Assembly: GCA_039621445.1 (NCBI GenBank)
Contig: CP154957.1
Span: 33,316,942-33,380,941 of the forward strand
Reading direction: 5' to 3'
Length of the DNA stretch: 64,000 nucleotides
Source: Euglena gracilis
Lineage: Eukaryota > Euglenida > Euglenophyceae > Euglenales
Positions 1 through 42,284 of this stretch are shown here, piece by piece; within the stretch, counting starts at the first letter, position 1, and each line of letters starts with the position of its first letter. Under the pieces are notes generated by a model, which worked only from the letters and a program-made list of their open reading frames with translations, had not been told where the DNA came from and did not search any database. The position numbers were made by a program, and so were the translations under genes.

Positions 1-595
1 CGGAAGAAAATTCCTGTATCAGACAATAACAGGCCTTTGCTAGGGGACCCGGGGAGAGGGTCCAGTGGCTGGGCTTTCCACTGGCTGCCTCCAAAAATTC
101 ACTACCCACACCCACTAGCTTGGGCTTAGCAGACCCCCCCCCCCCCCGGGGGATGGACTGGTGGAAAAAAGTGCAGTCCAGCCCCTCCGGGGGCAAATTC
201 GTAAGTGGAGGCTTGGACAAAAAGGAGCAAGGGAAACCTCACCGGAACCGATGTTAAGAAGAAATGAAATGACGGACACATGGATGGAGAGGGATGGCGC
301 ACACACAGCAGGCAGGGGATGCAGGGGCGGGGACGGCAGGGCTGTATGGGAAGGCCTGGTGGGGGGTCAACCCCGCCCCCCTCGCACCTACCCCAGCACC
401 CCACAAGGAGAAATCCCTTCGGTGCCAAAGGAAAATTCTGCCCTAAAAATCAGCGCCCCTGGAAGTATGGGAAGGCCCGGTGGGTGGGTGGGTGGGTGGG
501 TGGGGGGTCCACCCCCCCACCCATGGGGGTTCGGGGATTCCTGGGCAGCCCCGGGGGTGACTTCACGCTGGGACCCCCCACTCTGGGCGGGACAC

Positions 596-16589
<15,994 letters not shown>

Positions 16590-17064
16590 CTGTGAGGAAG
16601 CGTGGGTCAGGCACAGCAGCACCCACGCTACCCGCCCAAATGGGGGGAAGATGGGCTCCTATTTGGGTATTTGGGGGGGGGATTCTTGGGTGCAATGTTT
16701 TTTGGCCGTAAATTGAGGACCCCCTCTTGGGGGTGACCCCTTCTGCAGGGGGCGCCCCAGAACCCACCCATCCCCAGGTAAACAGTCTTTCTGCCACTGA
16801 GATGCAAACATCCGGCTCTGTACGAGTTTCTTATGTATGTAAGACACCTGTTGCTTTGCTGCGTTTGCGTGAGGTGGGCTTCCCGCATCTGCGGTGATGA
16901 GCTGGGGCCCGCTGTGACCAACCGATGTGGCGAGAGCAAAGATACGGGTGCCGGCAGAATATACGTCGAGTTTTACAGAGATCCGTGGCGTGTCGAGTGC
17001 ATGGCCATGCGAGTTGTGAGGGTGGAGGAGGAGGGTGGTGGGGGCCAGCAGGACCAGTGGGGGG

Positions 17065-18207
17065 CTACGGCGGAGGCGTGGCCGGCCCCAGGAGGCGGAT
17101 GGTGCCGATGGCGTCGGCGTGGTTGCGGCCCCCGAAGCCCACCGCGAAGCGGAACGCGTCGCCGGCCAGCCGGAACGCGGCGGGGGCGATGCAGTGGCCG
17201 TTGGCGTACACCGCCACGGTGTGGTGGTGGACCAGCAGCCCCACGACGTCCCCAGCCCGCCACGCCGGGAGTAGGGGTTGACTTAAACCGGAGGGGACCC
17301 TACCCCTGGGGGGTCTAGCCAGCCAATACCTTTTTCCAGCCTGCAGCTCCCAGCCGGGATGCGGACCCCCCCAGGTCCGTTGAAATAAAGTTCAGGCCAG
17401 CCCTCTTTCGTCGGCTTTGGCGGTCCAGGGGGGGGGGAGTCCGGTCAGCTGAGAAGTTCCCCCCCCCCCCAAAATGCTCTAAATCCAACCAGGCTGGCAT
17501 TTTTCAGCCGGAGGTGAAATCCCTGAAAAAATGCCAAAAATTCCATTTTGGCCATTTTTTTTAACCCCCTTTTCCAAAATGTTTGGCCCTTCATGCCAGC
17601 AGCCAGCATCTTGTGTAGCCGGCCCTCGGCACCCCCCCCCCCCCCTCCCCCGGGTCTTTGAGAAAACCCCTGGCTGGGAGGCCCGCTGGCCCGAACGACT
17701 GGTCCGCGTGCCGGAAGGGGGCCAGCCAGGGGCAGCGCCGAAGGGAGGGGGGGGGCGTGGTCCTCGGCAAGGCGGGGGGCTGGGAGGGAGTGGGGAGGGA
17801 ATGAAACGGCAGAAATAACCCCTTTCCGGAACAAAAGAGAGCGGCCAGGGCCAGGGGTCTTTTGCGGCCTGCAGGGGATTCGGCCACTCAATCCCTTGTT
17901 TGATTGGGGCGGTTACCACCGGCCACCAGGGCGGGACCAGCCGTGTGCAGCCCAACAGGGGGTACTGCTCGCAGCAACAGAAAACAAAAGGACCACAGAA
18001 GCCCAGGGGGGGCTGGACTGCAGCATGGGAGTGTCCTTCAGGGCCATCCCTCGCGCTGGCCAGTAGGAGTGCCCGTAATACGCCCATGACTCATCGGAGT
18101 CCCCCAAGCCGTGGGCGTCAAGGTTCTCCAGGCAGGGCTCCCGAACCACGCCCAGGCAGAGGTATCTGCAAGAGGGTGTGTGTATTTGTGTCCGCGCACA
18201 TGTGCGG

Positions 18208-18242
<35 letters not shown>

Positions 18243-20200
18243 TGGGCGTGTGGGTGTGTGGGTGGGTGTGTGGGTGGGTGTGTGGGTGCGTGTGTGCGCG
18301 TGGCTGGTGTGGTGTGTGACTGTGCGGCTGTGCGTGTGCATACACTTCAAAAAAAATGCATAAACATTGGTGAAAATTGTATCGAGATTATTCAGGGGTT
18401 TAAGAACAAATTTCCCACTGTGGTATATCATTTTGTCATTTCGAAACACCGGTGTATGTTTTTGAATCTTCATTCAATTTTTAAATAATTTAAAGAAATA
18501 ATATTTTTTAAAGAAAGAAATCCCAATATGATATTTGTAATTTTGCAAACTGACTTCAAAGAAGGCCCTACAATACCCTATACTTCACCCCACAGTGCAC
18601 CCCACAGTCACCCCCACACTTCACCCCACAGTTCCCTACGCTTGACTGTGGGGGCTCCACTTTATGCCATATGTGGCCAAAAATGACAATGACAATGACA
18701 ACAGGAAAAATATGGTTCAAAATGTAAAATGTGAATGTTTCTAAATTAAATCATTTCTCAGCAGAACGAAAAAACAAACAAACCCAGAGCCTGCAAATTA
18801 CAAAGAAAAGCCAAAGCCTGCAAATTTTGCTAAATCCTGGAAAAAAACGTGGAAATGCAAAAAAAAAAAACAACGTTATTTGCCGTGCCTCTGCCTTGGG
18901 AACCATTCGAGGATTGCGGGACGGGACCTCAGTGCATTCTCCATTTCAATTTAATGTAAACTTGGTGAGGAAAGGGAAAACTTGCGGGAAAAAATGACGA
19001 AAATCGAGGAAAGTTGCAGAAAATTGTCCAAAAAATACGGATAAAATGAAACTTGCGTGTAATCCCATCCCCACCCACAAAGTGTACACAACCACGCACT
19101 TTGTGTCCACTAATGCACATGATCACATGATGACACACCCACAGACTCACACCAGCAAATCATAAATACAGACAGATATGGCCCGTAAATGCTGTGGACA
19201 CAAACCTCGCAAAGTCAGCCTCGATGCGGAACTCCACATAGTGCGGACCCATGCCGGTGACCGGAGGGCACAACAACACGGTCTTTGTGTACTGGTTCCG
19301 GTGCTGGGCCACAGTGTGGTTCTCGGACAGCAGGATTCCATCGCCGCACTTCCCAGGGTCGGGGCACCCCGGAATGGAAGAGAACGACAGGGCAGCCTCA
19401 GTCAGGGCCCCACTGCCCCGGAAGAACACGGCAACCCGACAGAACACGACACCGCCGGCCCGGGGTGGGCAAACTGGGCGGCCAGCCCCCAGTGGGTCGG
19501 CGCGGCGGCGGGTGGGGGCGGGGCTGCCGGCAGGGCGGCGGGGGCGGACGGGGGACCTCTTGTGGGGGCGGTCAGGGCCTCCAACTTCCTGCCACGAGGG
19601 GGGGGGGGCACTTCCACGTACACAGACAAAAAGGGCCAGAGGCGAAAATCAGCGCCAGGCTAGACGAAGGGATAAAAGGCACCAAACAAACAGCCACAGT
19701 GCACACAGGGGGGGGGGAGACGTGAACCCCCCCCCCCCCCCCCCCGAATGGCAGAGGTTCATCAACGCCTGTCGTCCTATTTCTGTCAGACAGTCAAATT
19801 AGCTGTGAGACCAGTCCAAAGCGGGCAAAGCGCACACCGCGTCAGGCGGTCGATCTCCAGCTCCTTGGCCGCGATGACGGCGTGCAGGCGGCTGTTCTCC
19901 GTCCGCTGCGTCTCCAGCTGCGTCGTCGTCGGGGCGGAGGCCGGAGGGGGGGAGGGTGCGCTTCTGAAAAGGACAGTTCCGCCCCCACGCCGTCCATGGC
20001 GGTGGCCCGTTCCCCCGCCACCGCTGGAGCCGGAGGACGGACCCCGGCCCCAACAGGCAATTCTGTGCGTTCACCGCCGCCCCGGCCAGCAGCCCCTGGA
20101 ATTGGGGCGGGGCGGCCCCCTCCTCCTCCGCGGCGGTCAGGGTGCTCAGCTGGGCGACGCTGTGTTGCAGGGCCAGGGCAGGCTGGGTCAGTCTGGGTGG
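17065..20200 (-). CDS. Coiled-coil plus SPRY (B30.2-type) protein
   Basis: Exons: about 20050-20190 ([14 protein letters not shown], helical), 19838-19917 (coiled coil, [20 protein letters not shown]), 19206-19412, about 18060-18165, then 17673-17705 joined across an inserted element to 17065-17271. The last three form a SPRY domain: [29 protein letters not shown], then [10 protein letters not shown] and SDESWAYYG, then [19 protein letters not shown]. The phases between 19838, 19412, 19206 and 18165 match exactly (CG+T; AG+A). SPRY domains bind short peptides in E3 ligase and scaffold proteins. An in-frame TAG lies at 17065-17067, so the gene probably ends there. Candidate 5' exons lie at 23.8 and 24.4-24.55 kb. 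Confidence 0.75.
17272..17672 (-). mobile_element. 401-bp introner-like element inside the SPRY domain
   Basis: Left end TAGGGGTTGACTTAAACC, right end GGTCTTTGAGAAAACCCCTG. Flanks are GCCGGGAG (17264-17271) and GCTGGGAG (17673-17680), an 8-bp duplication with one change. It splits the SPRY coding frame between FGPAGLPA and WRAGDVVG. Confidence 0.7.
18173..18345. repeat. GT / GTGGGT microsatellite
   Basis: GT run followed by GTGTGGGTG units, intronic in the SPRY gene, just upstream of exon 18060-18165 in transcript direction. Confidence 0.85.
18346..19200. other. AT-rich intron sequence
   Basis: Mostly AT-rich with an ACTTCACCCCACAGT short repeat at 18583-18645. It lies between two SPRY exons in phase with each other. 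Confidence 0.55.
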
Positions 20201-20929
20201 GGGGGGGAAATGATCGACCCGAGGTGGGAGGGGGTTGGCGGACTGCCCTCCCCACACCCCTCCCCAACCAGGGCATTTTTTACCCCCCCCCCCCCCCCCC
20301 GGGGTCCAGGATAGAGGTTGGAAAGTTTGGGCTGGCTGGAAGAGGGCCCCCCCCATAGGGGTCCTGGGCTGGAGCTGGGCCCGACCCGTGGACGAACAGG
20401 GTACCGAAAAATCGAAACTGCAAAAATGCCCAAAAATCGCCAAATATAAATATAAATTAAAAATATAAAACTATAAACTTATAAACAACAATAGCAACAA
20501 CAACTTAGGCGGCGCATCTCGCACTTAAGTTTTTTTTCTTTGTCGATGTGCGCAATTGCGCAAATCGACATTTCTTGCAAAATTCTTGAACTGCCGACTT
20601 AACCTGGTGAAACAGCAATGTATGAGGTTCACACCTCATGATACAGGTTAGGAAACACAAAGGTCTCAAACAATCATCCTAACATAGCTGTCTGATGCGC
20701 CTGGAACACCCTGGCTGTTACGACGATGGGTTTTGGTGTGTCAGCGCTGCATGTGACTGCCGGGTGATGCATACCTGTTTAAAGGGGACCGACTTTCTAC
20801 CATTTGGAAATGATGTGCAGGTGAATTAGAGCACGATTGTGGCATGAAAAACTTTCCAGAACTCTGCTGCTACCAGACGGACCGAAATGTGCGTCCAGCG
20901 ATGGAACACTCATGTGGTACAAATTTATG

Positions 20930-22355
20930 AAAAGAGGGTCGATGTGCACATTTGCGCACACTGACCACATTGACATCTTGTGTAAGGGTTGGTGTGCGCA
21001 TTTGCACACATCGACCACTTGTGCATTTGTAGGTGGTGGATGTGTGCAAATGCGCACATCAACCACATACAAATAAATAAGTGGTCGATGTGCGCAAATG
21101 CGCACACTGACCACTTGCACAAAATACACATGTGGTCGGTGTGAGCAAATGCGTGCATGGTTGATGTGCGCATTTGCGCACATCAACAACTTGAAATTTG
21201 AGAAATATACTTTTCTTGGCTCTGTAGGTGAAGGTTGGGGCAAGGATTTTGACTGGGTACGGTGCAATGTGTGCCAAAAAAGACGTGGCTTGTAAATGTA
21301 ACTTAATGTGAAACACGCAGTAGAAAACACTATATGACAGGAGAAAATTTGTCCTCTCCAAGGGCAAGTTTTGCATGTCTGATCTCCAACCCGTACAACC
21401 GATCGTTTTCGCGCCATCAGTTTGGAAGTTGCGTGTGAGGAATTGATGGCGCGTAACCCCCTGTGGTTGCTGGACACTTTTCTTAAAAACCTCCAGAATT
21501 TCAAAATCACGTGTGTGTAATCTTTCTGTTTCCTCGACCGGGAATCGTTCTTCTGTTTTTGCCACAGTGATGCCTCATTTTTGCCTCAGGAAACGTGCAA
21601 CATACCAGTTTTTGTGCACAATATCAGGCAGGATCAAGCAGCGCCGTTGCACGTGTGCCAGGACGTGCTAGTGGCGGGCTACCCACCGGAGGTATACGGT
21701 CTCCAAATGGACCTGGACCTGTTACTGGGCCAGAATCGACCCTGAAAAAGCCTCATGGTTGAGGAGAGTGTTTGGCAGCTGAGTAAGTTGCACACCGAAG
21801 GAGCCATTGCAGGTGGTGTTTGGCGTCGTGTTTGATGTGTTCTGTTTGAAAATTTACTATCGTGGTGGGTGTGCGCAAATGCGCACGTCGTCATGGTGTG
21901 CCCATTTGCACTCCGACGACGTCCATCTTTACGCACATGGTCGGTGTTTGAAAGTGTGCAAACGCCGACCACGTGCGCATTTGCGCAAACCGACCACTTT
22001 TTTATTCTGACCTGGCACTTCATACATGTGTTTTTCTTTTCATTGCTGTATGTTTTCAGAGCAAAGCTGCGTCGTAAGCTTGTCCAGGTATTGTTTTTTC
22101 AAAAGGCTCTAGGCAGCGACGTCCGTTTACATTCCACGATATTTGATCGCATCCCTTTTCACAAATGGACGTGAGGTCTTGCTCAAATGCGGACACGTGG
22201 TCGATGTGCGCATTTGCGCAAACCGACCTCATCTTCTTTCCAAAATCACGGTATTTGTCACATCACCGTCAGCAGTGTGAATTCACAGGTATTTATGGCG
22301 GTTCTTCGGGGGAACTGTACAATGGTCGATGTGTGAATTTGCGCACATCGACCTT
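20930..22355. repeat. Cluster of imperfect 30-bp palindromes (TGCGCATTTGCGCA core)
   Basis: Copies at about 20939, 20990, 21036, 21082, 21132, 21163, 21863, 21960, 22197 and 22322, with outliers at 20540 and 23617. The half-site is GGTCGATGTGCGCA, then ATTT or AAAT, then the mirror. Many start or end with ACCAC. The stretch has no supported exon. Confidence 0.8.
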
Positions 22356-22739
22356 CTTTGTTCAAACCGTGGCTGAAATAAATCTCTCCATTGAAATTTG
22401 TTTGATCCCTTCCCCCGCTTCATCACAATACAATTTGGCCGAAGGCATCCCCACTGCAAGTTCGGTGGGGACTCGCGACCCTTCCCTCCCTTTCAAACCA
22501 GTTTCCCTTCACCTTGCACGGGCGTTCGCAAAATCCCCATGCACGCCTTCCTTTCTGCGTTCTTGGCCGGCGGCGTGATTGGACCCCCCCAACCCCCCCA
22601 TTCTTGTTCCCCACGGTCCGGCAAACCCACAAAAACATAATTCCAAGGCCGGCAAAGACAAAACAGCGTGTCAAAACCCCTGAAGGGAGCCAACCAGGGT
22701 CGCCAACAGGCACCTATGGTCACTTCCCATTTTGGTGCT

Positions 22740-23400
22740 CTGGTCGGCCCTGGTCGGCCCTGGTCGGCCCTGGTCGGCTCTGGTCGGCAAATAGTCAGCC
22801 ATAGGTTGGGGTATCCTCACAGAAAAAATGTGAAGGGATGCAATGATTTTCTGAATTGTCTTGCCAAGATCAAAAGGAAATGCCCCATAAGGCCTCCATT
22901 GGCTCCCCAAAAGCAACCAAAATGACCTAAAATGGCTTGAAATAACCAAAAATTAACCAAAAACGCCAACAAAATCCGCAAAAGATTGTGAAAAATGACC
23001 CAAAATTACCAAAAGGGCGCAAAATGGCCAAAATGCCATAAAAATGCTCAGATTGACCCAAATTAGCCCAATATTTGCCAAATCAGTGACAAATAGCCCC
23101 CAAATTAGCAAAAACTGGTCCACAATCGGAACCCCACCTCTGGTCTCCAAAAATCCACCATCACCCAGCATCGCCCAGCATCGCCCTGCATCGCCCAGCA
23201 TCATATCATCATCAGGGTGCTTGTTCCAGAGGGAAAGCTGCCGAAATCCTTCATCCATTCCCCTTCGGTCGGCTAACCACATGCAAGTCGGCCCTGGTCG
23301 GCCCTGGTCGGCCCTGGTCGGCCCTGGTCGGAACCCCCACCTACGGTGGTCCTGAAAATCATAGTCGGCCCTGGTCGGCCCTGGTCGGCCGTAGGTGCCT
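22740..23400. repeat. Short arrays of the decamer GGTCGGCCCT
   Basis: Tandem GGTCGGCCCT units at 22742-22790, 23288-23336 and 23364-23398, separated by AT-rich sequence (CCAAAATGACC-like). A short CATCGCCCAG array lies at 23161-23200. No coding signal. Confidence 0.75.
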
Positions 23401-24375
23401 GGTCGCCAACAGCCGGTGAGGAGAGCCGCATCGCGCAAAAACGGGGGAGGCGGTACGGTTCGGGGGTTTTCGTGGCATTCCAACCCCCAAAAAACAGCAA
23501 AAAAAAACACGTATTCCAGGGAGAGCCGGTGCCCAAAACTAGAAATTGCCTTTATTTTGTCCAATTCTGCTCCTTCTCGCTCTCACCCCTTGCAACGCCG
23601 GCACCAAAATAAAAAAATGGTCGATGTGCGCATTTGAGGAAATCGACCAAAAAAAGCTTAAATGCGAGATGCGCCACCTAAGAACAATAATAACAATGAC
23701 AATTGTAAATATAAAACGCGTTGATGGGGGGAGGGGGGGGAGGGGGTTGGAAAAAGGCTGCTGGCTAGCAGGACCCCCACCCCGGGGGGGGGTTGCAAAT
23801 TTTCTTAAGCTACGCTCTGCCCCTAACACAGAGGGGTTGATTGGGCTTCCCGTTGGGCCCTGGGCAGGGCGGACAGGCTGGCCTCCGTTGCCGCCGCCTC
23901 TGCCGTTAGCGACCGGCGCGGGCGCACTGGGGGTGGGACCATACCACTGTTTACCGACCTGGGGGGTCACTTCCACTCTTCCCAGTCACGCTTTCTGAAC
24001 AACCAGACAATCACTACCGAAAACTGACCACAAACGTGGAAAAAAAAAACATGGCCAAAAATTTCCAGTGCCTTCAGCATCGGGTCACTTTGGTGGATTT
24101 TTTGCCACCCCCCCGCCCAAGGGGAGGGGGGCTGGGCCAATAACCGGTCAGGGGTTGGCTGGTGACTGAGGGATTGCACGGGTGGGACACTGACCCTGAT
24201 GTCAGGGCAGGGCTAGCCACAGACCCAAAGCAAAGAAATGCACCTCTGGTAGTGTTCACAGGGTGAGGCACCTCTGGTGGCCAGCGGCACTTCTTTTGAG
24301 AGGTTGGGCAATAGCTTTGCTTCCTGTCGGGTTACTTGGCAGTCGCGACGTTGTCGTGCTGTCAGCCCCAAAGAC

Positions 24376-24555
24376 CTGGCGGGGATGGCCGAGCGATCCG
24401 AATCGCCCAGCACGCTGGTGGGGCGCCGTCCCCGTCGCGGGCGCAGCAGCGCTTGGGCGAGGCGCAGCAGCTGCCGGAGGTGGGCCCGGTCCTCCACGCC
24501 GGCCGCGTCCACGGACAGCACCAGCGCCGCCGCCTCGGTGCCAGGCCTGGCCCGC
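24376..24555 (-). CDS. Candidate upstream exon, family not recognised
   Basis: The open GC-rich frame reads AALVLSVDAAGVEDRAHLRQ and LLRLAQALLRPRRG and ends CGCCAG/GTCTTTG. It lies about 4 kb upstream of the SPRY gene exons and may be its 5' part. A smaller candidate at 23830-23930 reads SLTAEAAATEASLSALPRAQ. Confidence 0.4.
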
Positions 24556-25384
24556 CGGCAACCCTCGCCCCCCACACACTGCCCCCTGCCTCTCTGGCCT
24601 CCTCTGGGCCGGGCCGGGCCGGGTCGGGGGGTAGCGAGGCGCCATCCCACAGCCCTGCCTCTGGCCCCGCTGCGGCGCCAGGCGGCAGGGGGGGCTCTGC
24701 CATGGGCTGGGGGTGGGACGATGGGGGGGGGGGGCGGCGGAAATCTCGCGAGGTGCCGAGCCGGGGCCGAACGGCGGCCGACCAACACCAAATGCCGTCA
24801 CAGAATGCGCGCAGGCAAACCTCCTCCTTGCCAGAGGGACCGCAAAAGCACCCTCAAACACTGGTCCAACGAACATCGCCAATTCGAACTGCAACTATTG
24901 CAATTTTGGTGTTCGTTGGACATCAAAGTTACAATAGTTCTTCAGAGCAAGAAAGCCCAACAGGAACTGGGAAATCTGACTCATCAGCATTTTCAACCTT
25001 TGGCTGATCCATATGTATCCGTACAATGTGCATATGGATGAACACAAATTCCTAATTCTATCTCGGCTGTAGCTGTGGATGTGTGACACCGGTGAGAAGA
25101 GGGTCGGCTTGGAAGCGCAATATGCCAACAGTGGATTCAAAAAACAAACAAACTGAGTGGGCAATCGCTGCGGTGACAGAAGGGGGAGGAGGCCAACTGG
25201 TGTCAAAAAACCACCAGAGGAATGGCTGTCTGGGTGGGGCTAAGGAGGGGCAGAGGCTGTGAATGCTTTAATGGCAAGAGGTTGATTGTACACTTTCGGA
25301 GCGACAAAAACAAACAGAGGTCGGAGGGGTGCAGGGCCTGGGTTTGGGGAAATGGGCAGGATGGAAAACCACCATAAAAAAAGG

Positions 25385-25790
25385 GGGGGAGAGGTAACCC
25401 CCCCACTTATAACCCTCCCCCCCACCTATAACCCCCCCCCCCCCGGGCTGACCAACCAAACCGGGACCTATAACCCCCCCCCCCCCTGGGGAAGAAAAAT
25501 GAAAGCCGCCGGGGACGATTTTTTTGGCCGCAGACCACCCAAAAACTAATTTTTTGGCAATTTTTTGAGACCGACCATCTTCAAAAATGCCATTTTTGTC
25601 CAAATTTGCCGAAAATTGCAAATTTCGGGGGTTTTTGGGGTCATTTTTGGGGGTCGGATTTTCACCAACAATTCCGGGACCTATAACCCCCCCCCACTTA
25701 TAAACCCCCCCTTTCGGCCGGCCAACCAAACCGGATCCTATAAACCCCGGGGGGGGGGTTATAAGTGGGGGGGGTTTACCTACCGGCATC
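25385..25790. repeat. Dispersed repeat family B, copy 1
   Basis: Repeated ACCTATAACCCCCC blocks surround GAAGAAAAATGAAAGCCGCC, GAGACCGACCATCTTCAAAA, TTTCGGGGGTTTTTGGG and CCAACAATTCCGGGACC. The whole order is repeated at 49685-50000. Outer CTTATAACCCC / GGGGTTATAAG pieces are inverted. Confidence 0.8.
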
Positions 25791-26004
25791 GGACCCCTTC
25801 ACCTCTCCCCCTGTGGATAAGGGTTGTGGCTTTCGTTCATTGTGTATCTGTGGTTGCCAACCGAGCCACGGACCACAGGACAACAGGACACAAACCACAG
25901 GACCACAAGACACAGACCACAGGACGGACACCCGCCAGTCTGCAAATCCACCTACACAGTAGCGCATCCCTCGCAGGTCGCTCCCACACGGGTTGGGTCG
26001 AGGG

Positions 26005-40141
<14,137 letters not shown>

Positions 40142-40621
40142 CGCACGGCTGTGGACGGCAGAGAGGGAGGCAGCTGGGGAGACACTATGGGGGGGAGTGG
40201 GGGAGGGAGGGAGGGCTGTATGGGAAGGCCTGGGGAGGGCCCCCTCCCCCACCTACCACATCACCAAAATCCTTCGCCGCCTTCTGCACAGAAAAAAGTC
40301 TGACCGGAAAATCGGTGCCCCGGAAAAACGGAAGGGGTTGTTGGGGTGTCGGAACCCCCCAACCCACAACAGGATACAAGATTGGAGGCACCCATCCACC
40401 ACTCGCAAGGTTTTGGGGGTTCCCAACAGGGTAGGAATCCCGCCAGGGTTCGGTGGTGGCCAGCCCTGCTTGCTGGGGTGATAACGCCCAGTCAATCAAG
40501 CTGGATGCTCCGATGGTCTGGTTTGACAAGCCTGGGCGCTGGTCTAGGGGCCTGACCTCCCAGCGGCCAACCTCAGAACCTCCCAGGACCACCCTGTCCA
40601 GATTCCTCCGCAATTTCCATG

Positions 40622-40845
40622 GATACGATACAAAACAATATGCTACGATACGACACGATACGATACGATACGATACGATGCAATACGCTACAATAGCTAC
40701 GATACGATACGATACGATACGATACGATACGATATGCTACGATACGATAAGATACGATACATACAATACAATACAATACAATGCTACAATACGATACGAT
40801 ACAATATGCTACCACATGTTATGATATGATACAATATATCTGGAG
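40622..40845. repeat. GATAC pentanucleotide array
   Basis: Long runs of CGATA with interspersed ACAATA/GCTAC variants over about 220 bp, lying just upstream of the kinase gene's proposed first exon. Confidence 0.85.
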
Positions 40846-41116
40846 ATGAGGCGAGGCAACCGGAGGGTGGCAGGCCACCAGCTGGGGCCCAGTGGAAAGG
40901 TCGCAGCCAGCCCAATGCCTGGCCTGTGAGGCGATCCGTGCAAAACAAAACGTCGCGGACCCGTCGGGATCCAGTTGCCGGAGTGACAGGATCAAGACAC
41001 TGTGCAGCTGTGGGTCAGGGCAGCGGCGCCGGCAGCAGCCCGGCCTTGGCCATCAACATTGCACTTTCCCGCCGCCTTTGGACAGGCAATCCACACCAGG
41101 CTTTTGCTTACCGACC

Positions 41117-41143
41117 GGGGGGGGGGGGGGGGGGGGGGGGGGG
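41117..41143. repeat. 27-nt poly-G tract
   Basis: Longest of dozens of G or C runs of 8-27 nt. The + strand could form G-quadruplexes; sequencing length here is unreliable. Confidence 0.8.
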
Positions 41144-41380
41144 TGCTATAGGGTGCCTGCCCCTAGCAGGTATACCCCCCTGGGGGGGTCCGGGGGACCC
41201 AGAAAATTTTCATTGAAAATGGCTTTTTGTGTCCCCCGGCGCTGGGGTCGGAGGGGGTGCTTGCTATGGGCAGGCACCCCCAAAAACCTGACCCTCCCCG
41301 GGGGGGGTCGGATGGGGTGCTATGGGCTGCCTGCCCCTAGCACCCCCCCCCCGTGGGGTAGGCACCCGACTTAAAAAAAA
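41130..41380. repeat. Dispersed repeat family F (CTATGGGCTGCCTGCCCCTAG)
   Basis: Repeated GGGTGCTATGGG and GCCTGCCCCTAGCA blocks with poly-C/poly-G. Related copies lie at 7775-7870 (CTGCCCATAGCAGGCACCCC) and 57290-57640. The 27-nt G run at 41117-41143 borders this copy. Confidence 0.6.
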
Positions 41381-42284
41381 AAGGCCTGATCCACACACTG
41401 AGCTTGCAGACTCACTGCTTGTATATGTGTTTGTAGGGGCCGGGGGGGGGAGCGGGCGGGCAGAGGGTGGGTTGGCGATACCTCCCAAGACAAGACACGT
41501 GTGTGGTCTCACACCGGGAAGGACTCCGGTGCGACAAAAACTGGGAGGCAAGGCAAACTGGGAGCGCCCTGCGAGATCCGCTCCGAAATAAAACAAAACA
41601 ACCCCTCCCTCGGGCCGCCCCTGCCTCGGCGGCTAATCTCAGCGTCATCGACATTTGTGGTTCCGCAGGGCTGGGCTGTGTGGGGGCCACTCTCAACCCA
41701 CGACCGTGGCAGGGACAGGGGCACCCCGGATGCGTCGGCAGCGTTCGGGGGAGCGACCCCGGGGACGGGACGCAGCGCTGCGGGGCGCCCGCCGACAGCG
41801 CCGGGCCGGGGGGCGGAGGTGCGGGTGGGGGCCCCCGCCACACCGTTGCTGACCTGGCGCCATTGTGTTGGCTGCCACTGCCGGTGGGCCAGCCCAGCCC
41901 AACGCTGCCAAGTGGTGGCCAAACAATCCACCTCCCAGTGCTGGGGGAGATATGCGACACCGGGGGGGGGGGGTGGCATTCGTTTGTTCATTTGCCACTC
42001 TTGCCCCGGGATGAAGTGAAATCCCCCGAAACGGTGAGTCAGATGGAGGATGCCCACGAAGCAATGGTGTGGTCCCGCGTTGCAAATGACGGACTCCGGG
42101 ACATTGCTCGCTGCTGCGGGGCACTCTGCAACGGGTACGGGGAAACTCTCTGCACTCATCGAAATGCCGACCCCTTCCAAAGCCACCTCCTTCGTTGCTG
42201 GGTCGCGGGATTATCGTCTCTTGCCTGACATCCTTCGGGCCTTCTTCATCAACGCCCAGGCTGTGTTGGCAGAGCGTCTTTCAC

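Noticed and set aside
23835-23990. Protein-coding Gly/Pro-rich frame GRGGGNGGQPVRPAQG
   Set aside because: Another frame of the same stretch gives a more plausible helix; neither has strong splice support.
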